The notes beneath the pieces were generated by a model. That model was not told where the DNA came from. It saw only the letters and a program-made list of their open reading frames with translations, and made no database searches. Source: Capitella teleta (Eukaryota > Annelida > Polychaeta > Capitellidae). Taken from it: a DNA stretch of 64,000 bases. Within the stretch, counting starts at the first letter, position 1. The number at the start of each line of letters is the position of its first letter. Below, in pieces: positions 37,401-57,466 of this stretch. The translations under genes and the position numbers were made by a program. The DNA lies in NCBI GenBank assembly GCA_000328365.1, contig KB309217.1, positions 24,534 to 88,533 of the forward strand. The letters run 5' to 3'.

Positions 37401-40400
37401 TCGTCCTCCAAAGACACCCAAGTCTCCTTGACCAGATTGTTGACGAACCCTGGATGAGGAGAGAGAGTAAGGAGTGGAGAGAAAGGGGGTGGGGGCGAGG
37501 GTACCTGTGCTGAGCAGGGCTGTGATTCCACACGCAGTTGCAGCCAATTGTGACAGCATGTACCCGTAGCCAAACTTATCAAATTGGCTGACCTACAGGA
37601 GGCGTTGTTAACTTTTATTGTTTGATGTTTAAGACAAACTTGTAGCTTTTGCATGTGGCGGAAGTACAGACAAGCAGCGCACTCGTTGATGGCCCCTGTC
37701 AACTGAAGAAACAGGAGGCCTTTTGGTGTTGAAGCAAAGTTCAAAAGGTCATCTCTCAAGGTGTCTTCCCACAATGCACTGCCAGAGGTACTTCAGAGGA
37801 AAAGTGATTGGGAAGGGGATGACTCACATATGCTGAGCAGACTGACGAGGAGTGTTGTCTCCTCCGCTACCAGGTGGCGTTGGCGTCTGCGCTTGTTCTG
37901 CTTCCCGATATGCCTGGAAATATTGATTGATTGATTGATTGATTGATTGACTGATTGAGAACATCTCACTCACGATTCTCCATGCTTGAGCAAACTTCAA
38001 GTGCAGGTCGTACGGTGCGATGATGAGGAGACCCTCACAGGTCGAGTACAATTGGCGACAGATGAAGATGATGTTTCCAACAACTGCCTTCGATTCAGGT
38101 GTGATGTTGCTGCATTTGTCATCGCTCAACATCAGACATGCAAATTCAGACAAAACATGCGCAGCCGAATTCCTGAATTTAATCATAATATTCGCTCAGT
38201 CTGAATGCATCAGCAACTCACTTGGACCCGTTGAACTTTGCTTTAGACGTGGATTCTCCATAAAGCAAGTGACGGTGACCAGCGCTCTTAGCAGCGATGC
38301 AGGAGAGTATATGCGCTACAGCCGAGAGGACTGACTCCAGAGACTGCAGTTGACAAGCCACGTCCTAAGAAACGCACTATCAGGTTAATCAAGTGTTGGC
38401 TTTCTGTCTCACCTTGGCGGCGATGATGCTGACGATTGGCTGCAGCAGAGTTTGCGTGAAAGCCTCATGGCACAGGCACTTCTCACAGACGATCTCTTGA
38501 GACGAGAGTTTCACAAGCAGGTCGGCCACCAGACCGCGCGGTTCGAATTGCCCTGTGGCAGCACACAACATTACAAATGAGCCAATTGTGTGATCATCGG
38601 AAATACCTGTTCTGCGGGGAACGGAGCCAGGTTGCTCAGTGAGCAGCTTCGTCAGGGACACCAGTAATTGGGTCAAGGTCACTGGTTCTGAAAGAGCAGC
38701 CAGTGGTTGAATCATCTTGATGGTGGGCACCGTGGGTGTATGCTACCGTCGTAATCTCTGATTTTGACGGGAAATAACGATCTCCCACGTTCGTAGAGGA
38801 GAAGTTTGCCGATGAGATTAAGTGAGTGCACAAAATAGGCATACTCTAGTTCTGGGCCAGAGTAGAATGTGCGCTGGCTGCTGCTGCTGTGACCTGAGAG
38901 GGAGAGAGTGAATACGGAGGGGGGGGGGGGAGGAGGGGGAGTCTCACTGGGAGAGGGGGATGTGGACGGCTGACAGCGCTGCTTGCAATACATCAGGACG
39001 GAAATGATGGCGTTGTCAACCTGACAAACGAGACCTCATAATTGATACAAGTCAATCAAATATCTCAATGAGCACTCACAACGGATCTATTACGGTGCAG
39101 GATATTCAGAAGTGGAGTTCGGCTGTAATTCCCATGCTGAAAATGAACAAAAGGCGATAACGTGACATAATCAGATTACAACTACTGACCAGCCACTTGG
39201 TCAGCCAATGCGCTCGGATGTCCACCAACGCCAGAAGGTGCACAGGAGTGATTGGTGAGAGGGAACCAACCGAGGGATGAATGGAGAGAAGTGATGAAGT
39301 GGCCTCCAGGACATCCTCTAGGAATCTACAAAGAGCAGGAAGAGAGTGGCAGGAGATTTAAAACGGGAGAGGGCTCACTTTTCTGGGTATCGCACCCAGT
39401 ACTGTGGTATGTGGCGCTGGTAATCATTGATGAGGCGGAACTGAAATCGAGATATTGTAATTTGAACATAAGGGTGAAAAAGCACTCACAGATTTTATCA
39501 TTTTGTTCTGGTCTGGTTGACTGCAATCCAACCCAGCTTTTAATTTCGGCACAGAGCTTGTACGGAACTGCATAGCGAGGTAGTCAACTTAAGGAAGGAG
39601 GATTTAAACTCTGAGGAATGAATTATTAAAGAGGTGTGATTTTTACCGATGGTCGAGTAAATGTCTTTGGTTGATGCATTATTGACCGCGAAACCTCTGG
39701 CTAATAGTTGAAGGCTTGTGACCTAAATGAAGAGTTATGAAGTTTTTGCAATATATCATTGTGAGTTTACCCAGAATTGCGGATCGGTTTCATTGAGAGC
39801 CTCTTGCAGTCCCTGTTTGATCTTCGGCCAATCTTCGCACGACTGGACGTCTATGGTGGCAATGGTTGAGAGCTTCTTCAAGGCTTCTTTACGAACCTCA
39901 AAAGAGTCAACGTACTCAATCGAGAGAAGTTAAATCACGAGTGAAACTACTTCGCTCGATTTGCTTTTCTCCAGGGACTCAGCGATGAATCGAAACTGCT
40001 CGTTGTTCATGAACATCACGGTACTCTGCGAAAGACAAAGCCGATCTTTCCTCCCCGTAAAAGCATCAGACTCACGTGATTCAGAGAGCTGTCACCAAGT
40101 GACGACTCGCCATCGCTGTACAGCACCTCCGCCTTCTGGTTGTGGCCCATCGTGCTCTTGTCACTTCCTTCGGCCATAAATTCCTCGTCAAAATTCTTCA
40201 AGAGATGATCGCCCGCGGAAACAATGCTCGGTTTTAAATTCTGCAACATTATCTGATACCTGCAGAAATCATGCTTAAAGATCACCATGTCTAAAAGAGA
40301 GTGAACTGTTTACGATGTGGAGGAGAGAATTTTTGAGCTGATCTGTGAGACGAGGGTTTCCTGGCCAGCGACCGCATCCGACGCAGACATCGAATGCTTC

Positions 40401-40717
40401 TCAATTTCCTCGTCAATCAGCGACCCGAGATGAGTGTCAATCTGTCCTCGAAGGCGTCGAACAAGCGATAACCTTGGAAGTATGACTAAATGATTGAATC
40501 ATAAATTAAATAATTATGCTGCTTACTGGTGAAAGTGCTCGTTGTTCTCTTCCATGTGGACCAGCGATTCCTCCGCCGCTTCATACGATCCGCTTTCTCT
40601 TAAGTACGGCATGCAGTGAATGACCAGCTGCTTCACGCTCCGTATGAGGTATTCCTCGCTATCGGGTGACCGGCTCACATCCCGGGAAAGATTAGACAAA
40701 CCTCCGCTGAATGCCAT
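34422..40717 (-). CDS. TBC1D32: TBC1D32 / protein broad-minded (BROMI)
   Basis: A TBC-domain protein needed for normal cilia and Sonic hedgehog signalling in vertebrates. It works with CCRK/CDK20 and is thought to lack Rab-GAP catalytic residues. I place about thirty short exons, most introns 40-60 bp. Recognisable pieces from the N-terminus: MAFSGGLSNLSRDVSRSPDS (start 40717, with a TTTCAG acceptor 11 nt upstream), GQIDTHLGSLIDEEIEKHSM, VRKEALKKLSTIATIDVQSC, INDYQRHIPQYWVRYPEKFL (compare human EFQHEAPSYWIRYPEKYLEE), RYAVTSKFVTFGTKEGREKL, and SPGFDWFVATVFLMMNGNSE. The C-terminal TBC part is WNYLDWAGICQYVCLCVILG, ADYQVYMCIAVLRHSQRHLL and EEPIQGFKVGEHLEYMRKLE, ending NYSKP-TAA. One intron carries a hAT-like insertion (35228-35933). 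Individual exon edges outside those quoted are approximate. Confidence 0.88.
35228..35933. mobile_element. hAT-like non-autonomous element inside a TBC1D32 intron
   Basis: A 706-bp insertion. Its ends are TAGTGATGGGCAA at the left and, read inward from the right, TAGCGATGGGTGAAGCTTCGG. Each end is followed by CGAAGCCGAAGCTTCG-type palindromic subterminal repeats. Flanking 8-mers ATTTTCAC (35220-35227) and TTTATCAC (35934-35941) agree at 6 of 8 positions, fitting a decayed 8-bp hAT duplication. TAGTGATGGGC-type ends are common in hAT MITEs. No transposase frame is present. Confidence 0.7.
37920..37957. repeat. (TTGA)n microsatellite in a TBC1D32 intron
   Basis: Eight or nine tandem TTGA units with one interrupted unit (CTGA), directly beside a coding exon of TBC1D32. 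Confidence 0.85.
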
Positions 40718-41496
40718 TGTGTTGTTGGCTGAAATCCAGAACATGTTGAACATTCAACTGTCGCTCTATACACAGAACACAAAATACACACACATCTCGC
40801 GGTAAATGCTCTTTAGAAAAGGAAATTTTCAAGGTGCACAAATTCCCCTCGTTAATATGGTCTTTTTGGTTCACATTTAATCTGAATTTACATCATTACA
40901 TAATTCAAAAAAGGTTGCTGATTGAATGTGCACTTCAATATCCCCACGCAGGACAACTACTGTGCTAGTGCTCAGTAATAATAAGTTTAGCAGAGGGGCT
41001 TGCAGAACGCCAGCATTCCCTCAACTTTCGAGCAGGCCGCTAGAAATAGAATAGTCAATAGTCTATAATTAAGTATAAGTACTAAGTAAAGTAGTAATTT
41101 AAGTAGAGGGCGGCAGTGTTGAGGTTTGATGGTGTTCGGGTTGAGTCCTTTAACTTCTTAGCGTTGCAGCCTTGAAGTTGACCTAACGCCAGTATTTTGC
41201 TAGCATGATGTGCATCGTCGCATTACTCGTTAGTTTAATCTATAATAATGTTAGGCTGTTAACAGGATAACTATACTCATAATATTGTATTAATGTATAC
41301 CCTATTACACTAATTATAAGTCACTATACTATCTATACTATTATAGTATACTATACTATCTATACTATACTATTATATCTATACTGTACTTTAATACTAT
41401 CTATAGTATAGTCTATACACATACTGACATAGTATGATAGTTAAGTTATCTGGTTATACAGCATTCTTATTCTATGATTCATTCAGAATCAATTAA

Positions 41497-41613
41497 ATGA
41501 GCATCAGCCATTCCGATTATGAGGAAAATGTGTCAGAGGCAACAACAGCCAGAGTGAACAGGTCACCGCCTGATGTGACACCTAAAACTCCAAAAATGGA
41601 ACGAAACCAATAA
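41497..41613 (+). CDS. possible small ORF, 38 aa, function unknown
   Basis: ATG to TAA, reading MSISHSDYEENVSEATTARV then NRSPPDVTPKTPKMERNQ. The residue mix (Ser/Glu/Pro/Thr, no long hydrophobics) looks more protein-like than most background frames, and it lies head-to-head with TBC1D32. It has no recognisable family and no evidence of transcription. It could be a short peptide, an exon of a gene I cannot see, or chance. Confidence 0.15.
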   Translation: MSISHSDYEENVSEATTARVNRSPPDVTPKTPKMERNQ

Positions 41614-42634
41614 AAATAATTTACTTTAGCAGAGGAATTCAGATGTATGTCGCCATCTTGTAAACAAACTAGGGAGATTTCTACCAAGGCTCCTGATTGG
41701 CTCAGAGCCAGCAAATGAGATAAGTCTATACATAAATGGAGTTGAGGTATTTTTCTATACGTGAAAATAGGCGCGATGCATTTAATTGGGATTTAGGGCC
41801 AATCGGCCAACTCCTTCCAACTGCTTATGCTGTGAAACTATGGAAGGTTCTGTGCCTAGATAAATATTCATATACATATGCTTCACAGCTGGAAGTCAAT
41901 ACCGGGTTCATGTACTCGAGTATTGCCAGCGGGAAAACCAAAATTGCGAGTTCGAAGCACTCTCTGCTGCTTAATTACACCGTTTGATTCAACACATCAT
42001 AACGTACACGAATATTGTCGGCCTGCCTTCCTTTCTAATCCTTCCAGACAATTATTTAACTTTACTAATATTTTACTAACTTCTTAATTATGCGTTCCAT
42101 TAGAAAGTGGACACGCAAAATCGGACAGAGAGAATCACGTTTCTCGAATAATTTAGCTAGGATACGTGAGACATGCTCGCATCATAGTCCGGTTGAACCT
42201 GCCATGTAACCATGGTAACAGCCCAAATCCACTCCATGCGTTATGATGAATGAGCTGCCATCTTTATCGTGGTAGACGAACTCTACATGCAACCATTATG
42301 CATGCTTGAACATATTGAATATGGAGGGCTATGGAAAAATAAAACTATGACCAACAAGCCAAGTACATTCGCAGGTCACTAAGTGAATCCTATGAGCACG
42401 TGGTTTATACTTATCAAGCCAAATAAACATAAACGTCGAAAGTAATCCTATAGCACAGATAAACACATGTGCCTAATTTAATTATGAGATTTGGAGCCAT
42501 TCATTTTAATTGTAAGATGCGAGGAGCAATCTCTCATATTAACATGCATGGATGAGTCCTAAAACTTTTGGGATTCATCCAATATTTAGTCAAAATTAAT
42601 AATTGAGAAAAGTGATAATGCCGTAACCATATCT

Positions 42635-42690
42635 CTGAAGTGCTCTGTGCTCTGTGCTCTCTGTGCGCTCTGTGCTCTGTGCTCTGTGGG
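42635..42690. repeat. CTCTGTG-type minisatellite
   Basis: About seven irregular tandem copies of CTCTGTG(CT). On the minus strand it would read as HRAQSTE-like repeats, which I regard as meaningless. Confidence 0.7.
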
Positions 42691-43456
42691 TTTGTGGTGC
42701 AGCTTACTCCAAATACAGACCTCTCCACAAATGAGTTGTAGAACTCCCACTTTCACCCAGTTATCAACAGCATTGAGACAATTAAGCCGCTTTTCCAACT
42801 CATGATTCACATAATTCAAATCTTAGTTCTTCTCCTGACCTATATATTCTTCTCCTGACCTATATATTCCACTTCCCGAGATTGCCTTCCTTGAAAGATG
42901 CACTGCAGATGTTTCTACAAAAGAAGTGTATTTCTTCCTGAGCATTCACTAGCGTAGGTCCTAACACACGCATATGTTGTTTTCAATTTCATGCACAAGT
43001 ATAGGCACGAACACATGTATACAGCTCATTGTAAGCTCATTCGAGGCTTTGGTTCTATTGCTTACATGAGATCTCTCTTCGTTCTTGTCATATGGCATTG
43101 TGTGTACTGTGTGTTATATAATAATAAGATTCTAGAGCTTCGCGAAGCGGTGGGATTTTTGGTAATAGTCACCCCCTCACTCGATAGCCAGATGTGAGCT
43201 TCACTGGTCTCCCGTGCTATTGAAAAGAAACACAGGCACACACCGAATAAAAATCACCCCTATTTTGGTACATCTATTTCACTCGATTTCACATGACGTC
43301 ACTCGGAAATCCCAAGATGGCTCACAAGGCGAGGCGAGTGAAAATGAATTCACAGTATTTGCTGAATACGACCAGTTGACTAAATGTTACTATAAATAGC
43401 AGCCAATGAGATACCACCTGTCATCGGTATGTGCCAATGTCATTATATATACATGT

Positions 43457-45700
43457 AATAATAATAATAAATAAAATTTATTTTATATAGCGTAAAATCC
43501 AAAGAGCTCTAAACGCTAAACAGAAATATAAAACAAGGTACGTAGAACGATTAATGGGTTACGTGGAATAAAAATGTTCTCGGAATAAAAAATGTCTTCA
43601 ATTGACTTTTAAAACTGTTAAAAGAGTCAGCACTTCTCAAATAGTCCGGTAAAACGTTTCACATGCGTGGTGCAGCTACACTAAAAACACGATCATGCAT
43701 TAAAACAGAGGTGGTGAAAGGCAGAGTAAAAACAGGCCCTCTGCTGCCACGTGATGGACGGTCCGAATAATGTACATGTATTAAGTCAATGAGGTAAGAA
43801 GGCGCAGTATTATGTGAAACTTTTAAAAAAAAAGTCACAAGAATTTCGTATTTGATGCGTTTATCAACCGGGAGCCAGTGAAAGTCGCGTAAAACGGGCG
43901 TTATGTCGACCGGTCCTGCTGATTATGCGCGCCGTGTTGTTCTGTATCTTTTGTAGACGCTGAAGCAGGTAGGCAGGGGCCCCGTTGAGAAGAGAGTTTC
44001 CATAGTCCATTCTGCTGTTTACAAGACAGTGGATGATTGTTTTCAGAGCATCTTCATTCAGGTAGCGCCTGATCTGGTTAATGTTTGCGGTCTGCATGTA
44101 ACATGCCCTGGAGATGGAGTTGACATGGGCTTCCAGCGATGCGTCAGGGCTCATTTGTATGCCCAGGTTTCGCACTGGTTGCAACCGAGGCTCAATCGGT
44201 TGATCGCCAATGATGAGAGGCCGCTGCTGGTTGATGTGACGTCGAATGGAGTGCGATGCAATCAGTAAGTATTCAGATTTTCTGAGTTCATTTTCAGCTT
44301 ATTGTGCATCATCCACTGTTTCACGGCTCTCAGACATTCCTTCATGCGCTCTGTTGCAGCAGCTTGCTCACTCGGATTCAAAGGCAACCATATCTCAGTG
44401 TCGTCGGCATAGAAGTGAATATCCACGCAGTAGCTTCTTAGAAGAAGACCCAGTGACAGATCCCTGGGGCACGCCACCCTCCAGATCAACAGGATTAGAG
44501 AGAGCATCCTGTATGATCACTTGCTTTTCGTGCTCCGACATATAAGATCGGAACCATGCCGCTGATAGGCCTCCTCGTCCACTGGAGAGAATGCTCCCAT
44601 TTGAGAGGTTAGTAGCGGAGCGGGTGGTGTGGGATCGTCGCATTCTGGTATACAGTGACGGATATTTCTGATCTCCGTGACGAAGAAATCGCTGAACATC
44701 GAACTTAATTCAAATTTAATTCTTACCACTTTTCTTGTCCTTGCCTGTTCTCCCCCTTTTTCTTTTCTTGTTTTACCCTTTTTTCTCCTTCACCTTATAT
44801 ATCTTCTCTTAGTTAACTTCACCTACGTCATATTACTTGTTTCTTTAAAATTGCCTTCTGGTAGCATCAATTTTCAGTCAGTATTGACCTTGGATGTCTC
44901 CTGACACTGACACTGTATTTTTTTACATGTTTTTGTCAAATAAAACTTTAATCTTCTACAGCGTCGCTCGGGTCACGATGAGGCGCTGGGGCAGCTTTCA
45001 TGCCAAGCAACTGGTTCAGTGGTTGCTAAAGCTGTCGAATGATTTTGCTTGCTCTAGTTGCGTTGTAGTGTGCCCGCTTTGCTTCGTCAATCAGCTCATT
45101 CACTCGTTCTCGGTGTTCGATGTAGATCTCTCGATGAACAGCTAGACCGGTCTTCGGCCACTCCCTCTCAGTTTTACGTCGTTCTTGCTTGGCTGCACGA
45201 ATCCCGTCACAGTACCACTTTCCCTCTGGTCGTATCACCATCTCTCGAGTCCTAAGAGGTGCCATTTCATCAAGAATTTGCAATAAATGTGTTTCATATA
45301 CATGTTTATCCTTTCAGTAAGAGGTTGAGTTGGACTTGGTGCTGAAAGCTCTGATTGCATGACGGCTGCACGAAGTTGATCATCGTTGGCTCATAGGACA
45401 GTAACAGCTGTTGGGAGATGACGCGCAACCTGAGCGAAGATGCAACGACTATTGTTACAATCAAGACGGCATCAGCATTCATCTGGAGGTTGAGTGTGGA
45501 GCGGTGTACCACTGCAACCCCACCTCCACGTGTCTTCCTGGCTCTCTGTTGCAGTTTATATCCTCCTGGTAACATCGCTGCAATGGTTGCTTGATCAGAG
45601 TCAGTTCCAATGAGCCATATCTCGTGATGCACAAAACGTCAATGCAGAGATCGATGATCAAATCGTTTATTGCAGTCGCCTTGTTTCGTACTGACTAGGG
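43457..45700 (-). mobile_element. decayed CR1/L2-type LINE
   Basis: A minus-strand non-LTR retrotransposon of about 2.2 kb. Its 3' end, in element sense, is CGCTATATAAAATAAA followed by an (ATT)n run at 43457-43470, the microsatellite-type tail of the CR1/L2 group, not poly-A. Reverse-transcriptase pieces include the catalytic box HFYADDTEIWLPL (near 44420-44440) and the C-terminal segment SRMDYGNSLLNGAPAYLLQR with QNNTARII (43865-44185). Upstream fragments (IGTDSDQATIAAMLPGGYKL, RKTRGGGVAVVHRS at 45480-45630) look like the endonuclease. These pieces lie in different frames with several interruptions, and the 5' part is missing, so it is inactive. Confidence 0.85.
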
Positions 45701-45739
45701 GATGAGTAGAACCATATTTTGGTACCATGGTCCGGGGCC

Positions 45740-45968
45740 CTGTTTGCCTCCAAAAGTGGAAATATCGCGGAATGTTGAATGCACTTTATTTATTGAGAAG
45801 AGTCATCATAAATGTTGATAAATTGGATAGGAATAGCAACAATTAACAATACCAAATATTTCTTTCTCTTATCCGATTTTCCGGTTTTACACTGCGATCG
45901 GTATTGCAACACTTTCTCAGAAAGATTTAACATGGAGTAGATACGACTACTTTTGGCCCACTCTGTAT
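45740..45968 (-). mobile_element. small mariner-like MITE
   Basis: About 220 bp. The right end reads inward (minus strand) TACAGAGTGGGCCAAAAGTA; the left end has CCAAAAGTGGAAATATCG, but its outermost bases are degraded. The right end is followed by TA. A second copy of just this terminus lies at 10771-10806. Assignment to Tc1/mariner rests on the CAGRGTGGGCCAAAAGT-type terminus and TA context. Confidence 0.45.
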
Positions 45969-46799
45969 ACAGAGTGTTGAACCAAAGATGCTCCATTAAG
46001 GTATTTCTGGGGGTGGAACTATACTTTATTCGTCAATCTTTAGATCTCGAAAAATTGACATATTTTCATAACCATTGACGTCAATGATTATATTCGCGAT
46101 ATTGAATTCTTTCACATTTTCATTCATCGACATGCTTGGTACACAGCGCAACTTTCTTTTCGTTCCGTCATTGAGAGGCTTTTTGTCGATTTCATCGAAA
46201 ATAATTATATCACGAAAAAACAATCAAACTTCCTGGTATAAAACGATCCATTACATGTACATCAAGTGGAATTAGTTCATAAGCAACTTAAACCGGGCTC
46301 AGCCGAGTACATGTACACCATTAACAAGACTGGGTATAGGCTAAGCTAAGTAAATTCGTGAGGTCAGGCCCACAAGGATGCCTCCGAAGGTCACATGATA
46401 AGAGTACACGTGTACTTGGTTAGAGTGCACATGCACTTGAATTGACAACCAAGATGAGATGAACAAAGAAGCGAGTCTCAGCAATGAAATCACACAGAGT
46501 ATTAAAATTTATTTCTATCGTCATAGTTGGATTAATCCGTGGCTACAAAGACCGTTTGAAATGAAACTAAAAATAGAAATAATAGACTTCAATCTATTAC
46601 AAAGGTAAGGGGGGGGGGAGGTAGGGGGGATCACTTGAGTATTCAGGCGGTTAAATCGCCCGCTTGTAATTCTGAATAAGAGTTTTCTATGCTTTTATTT
46701 TGCATTAAAAAGGACAATATTCATCTAATAATCATAGCCAAGAAGAAGCAGAGCATTGAGGTGACCAGGGGGGGCTTGGGACCCTTCGCCTGCCGTCAA

Positions 46800-47122
46800 A
46801 ACCTCCGCGATTCACGTCATTTTATTTATATTTATTCTACAAAAATGCTGTGAGCTAGAAAACAAAGCACATCATGACTAGAAATGGGGTTTACGGCAAA
46901 GAGCAAGAGAGAAAAGAGAGATGTCGTCATTTTCGTTTTTTTTTTTGAATAAATTAAACATTTATTTTTATTAAATAATTTAATCATGCTGAAGAATGGA
47001 AAACAGACAAAAAAAATCACTACTCTACTATTTTTTTCTCTTCCAAAAAAAAATAAAAAAAAATAAAATAAATGAAATATCTTAAGCATTATGTTGTTGT
47101 CGTCTTCTTTAATAAGCATGAA

Positions 47123-47166
<44 letters not shown>

Positions 47167-47955
47167 ATAATAATAATGAAAAAAAACCAAAAGAACAAGC
47201 GAACTTGTCGCTTTTAAAAAGTTTTCTTCTCTCTTTGTTAAAACACTTCACTGAATTCACTGAAATAATCGTCAGTATGGTTGTTTTGGTAAGGTAACAC
47301 ATTAAGATAGACACAACATATATCAATCAATCAATCGAGGGTTGGCTCCAAGGGGCGCACCGCCAGACATCACACAATAAGAAAAAAAAAAAAATTGTTT
47401 CATTGTGCTTCTGCAACCTCCGCTAAAAATTCACCTTTTGTGATTAAAAACAAAAGAGGGGGGGGGGGGGGGGGGGAAAAAAAAAGAGAAGCTTTTTGGA
47501 ACAAAATCTAAAAACACACGCAAAACATTAAAATGACTACATTTCCAGTGTCACAATGTACAAATATATAAGCTTGTTATAATGCACAAGAAAGGAGGAA
47601 TTATTTCTTTGTTTTTTGTTCGGAGATGCATCTACAAACCAAGGAGACGAGAGAGAGAATGGGGGGGGGGGAAGAGAGGGTGTTTGGGAGGTGTTATGGT
47701 CGCGGCGTGAAATATCAGGAAAATCAGAACTGAATTATTTCCCCAATAAACTCTTGAGAAATTTGAATAGTCAATAAATAAAATGCTAAATAATAAATAA
47801 TAAGAGAGCTTCTGTTTAAAAAAAAAAAAAAATGTTTTTTTTAGTTGCCTACAGAGAGAAATAGAATCTGGTTACTAAGGGAGACAAGCATGTCGTAGTC
47901 ATGGAAACCGTCATTAGCATCATCGATCACACATTCAAACCAGCGGAAAGAAGAA

Positions 47956-47990
<35 letters not shown>

Positions 47991-48526
47991 TGGAGGATTA
48001 AGGTGACAGCACAGCTTCTGAATATTTTGTACTTCTGATAGTCAACATTTATGTATAATATTTATATAGCATATAATATATTCATTCAATAGATATATAT
48101 AATATATATATAAGCAGAAAATTCTCATCATTTTAGAAGTGTTTAGCAGGTGGCCGTCCCTACCACCAACCAATGCACTGATGTATGCGTTGGCAATCTA
48201 ACCACTCCCCACCCCCTCCAAAGAAAGAAAAAAGGCCAATTCAGCTATAAAAATGCATCATGAAACCAAAGCAAAGCGGAGATGGAGAGCGCATGAGGGG
48301 AGGGGGGGTGGGGCAGGAGAGAGTGGGGGAGGAGCGATGGTTGCGCTGCTTTTCAGCTAGTTACAAAAAAAACCAAAGCTTTGCCCAGGAGTTGTTGCCC
48401 AACATAGTTTGTATTTGCGAGAGAGACGGATGATAATCGTAATAATGCCAGTTGACTGAAGAAGGATAAGAAGAGGAGGGGAAAGAGCGAGGAGGGAGGA
48501 GGTGGAGAAGGAGGAGGAGGAGGCAG
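46800..48526 (-). other. GNAO1: probable 3' UTR of the G-alpha-o gene, rich in homopolymers
   Basis: This follows the Go stop codon on the minus strand. It contains very long homopolymer runs on the plus strand: A about 37 (47127-47164), G about 19 (47459-47476) and A about 27 (47961-47987), with several shorter ones. In the mRNA these would be U and C tracts. Minus-strand AATAAA signals (TTTATT on the plus strand) occur near 46820-46838. Frames of up to 164 codons here come from the homopolymers. Confidence 0.5.
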
Positions 48527-56305
<7,779 letters not shown>

Positions 56306-57318
56306 TCACGTAGACTTCGCACAGACCTGAAGAAGGAATCCAACGCGAAAATACTCCTCAAAATGGACACACTGCACTGAAATCATCCACAATTTGTCTT
56401 TTGCTAGCCTGAAACATCCACGCCGAAGCCTCGGCTGAAAAATCGCCAAATAACGTAATTATCATAATGTCATGCTCGCACGGAGCTCATTCGGAAACGC
56501 ACCGTTGCGGAATAAATTCATCTCTTGGAGAAATAATAGCATCAACATCCCTTTTAAAGCAATTTAATAATGCACAAAAATCTAATGACTCATCTAATAT
56601 GACTATCTTACCTTTAATCTCACCAGTACCGATGTAAAATCGTTCCTAGAATTTTCCTGACGGTTCTCTATTCGAGGGATGGCTACAATATGCACTCTGA
56701 CGTCACAGGCCCGGCATTTGCAATGCGCCTCTTCCATGTCGACGGCGTTTCATTCAGAATTCGCTTGTCACTCGATCGAAGTTCTCTCTCCCCACCAAGC
56801 TATTTTTTGGTGGAATGAATCGATTTCCGGTCACTAATGATGAGAATTGTCTGAAAATCAGAGGGAATCTCTCGCATTTGTAATTATATTTATTTAATTC
56901 TGCGGGCATTTAACGTTATCACTATACATGTAGTATAGGCCTATACATTGTAGTAGTGGGGCAACATATGTACTACAATTCCATAAATATTAACTATTTA
57001 ATTTATAAATTCACGAGGGCACGCTCATTAACTGATTAGGTAATTGAAGTGAACTCGATTAGGTAATTGCTGGATTGAAATATATATATATAATAAAAAA
57101 AAAGAGAGTATAATTATGTTCATTTTATTGAATCATTTGAATACACGCATTTTCGAAATTATTTCGAATGGCACTACATTAGTAAGTGTGGTCGTGGACA
57201 TGCACTACATAAATTATGTAATAAGTGATAACCCTATGCATAAACCGTACGTGCAAGTAACTAATAAATAGCACGTCTGAAATGATTCACGATATAATTA
57301 TTAACCTTCAATCCCTTG

Positions 57319-57466
57319 TGACCTTGTGACCTTGTCACCATGTGACTTCGGCCTATTGTTTTACATTCGTGTAAATCACAGAGCGTATAAATAACAAATG
57401 ACGTTAAAATATAATAAAACTCAACAAAAACTACCACATGAAATGTGACCTTGTACTGTGACCTTG
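57319..57466 (+). promoter_or_regulatory. cluster of four TGACCTTG motifs
   Basis: TGACCTTG at 57319, 57327, 57446 and 57459, all in one orientation and grouped as two close pairs. The reverse complement, CAAGGTCA, is the monomer site of ERR and FTZ-F1 type nuclear receptors. It lies about 1.1 kb upstream of the Go start. Confidence 0.3.

Larger units (their letters stand above)
40718..43440. other. upstream region of TBC1D32, mostly featureless
   Basis: This should hold the TBC1D32 promoter. Local features are a TATA/CTATA-rich low-complexity tract (about 41320-41420), one small open frame (41497-41613), a CTCTGTG-type minisatellite (42635-42690) and a 21-bp direct duplication (about 42830-42871). 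No other gene is supported. Confidence 0.45.

Noticed and set aside
46832-47326. 164-codon minus-strand open frame rich in Phe/Leu
   Set aside because: It is produced by poly-A and A-rich runs on the plus strand; the residues are homopolymer read-outs and it lies in the likely Go 3' UTR.
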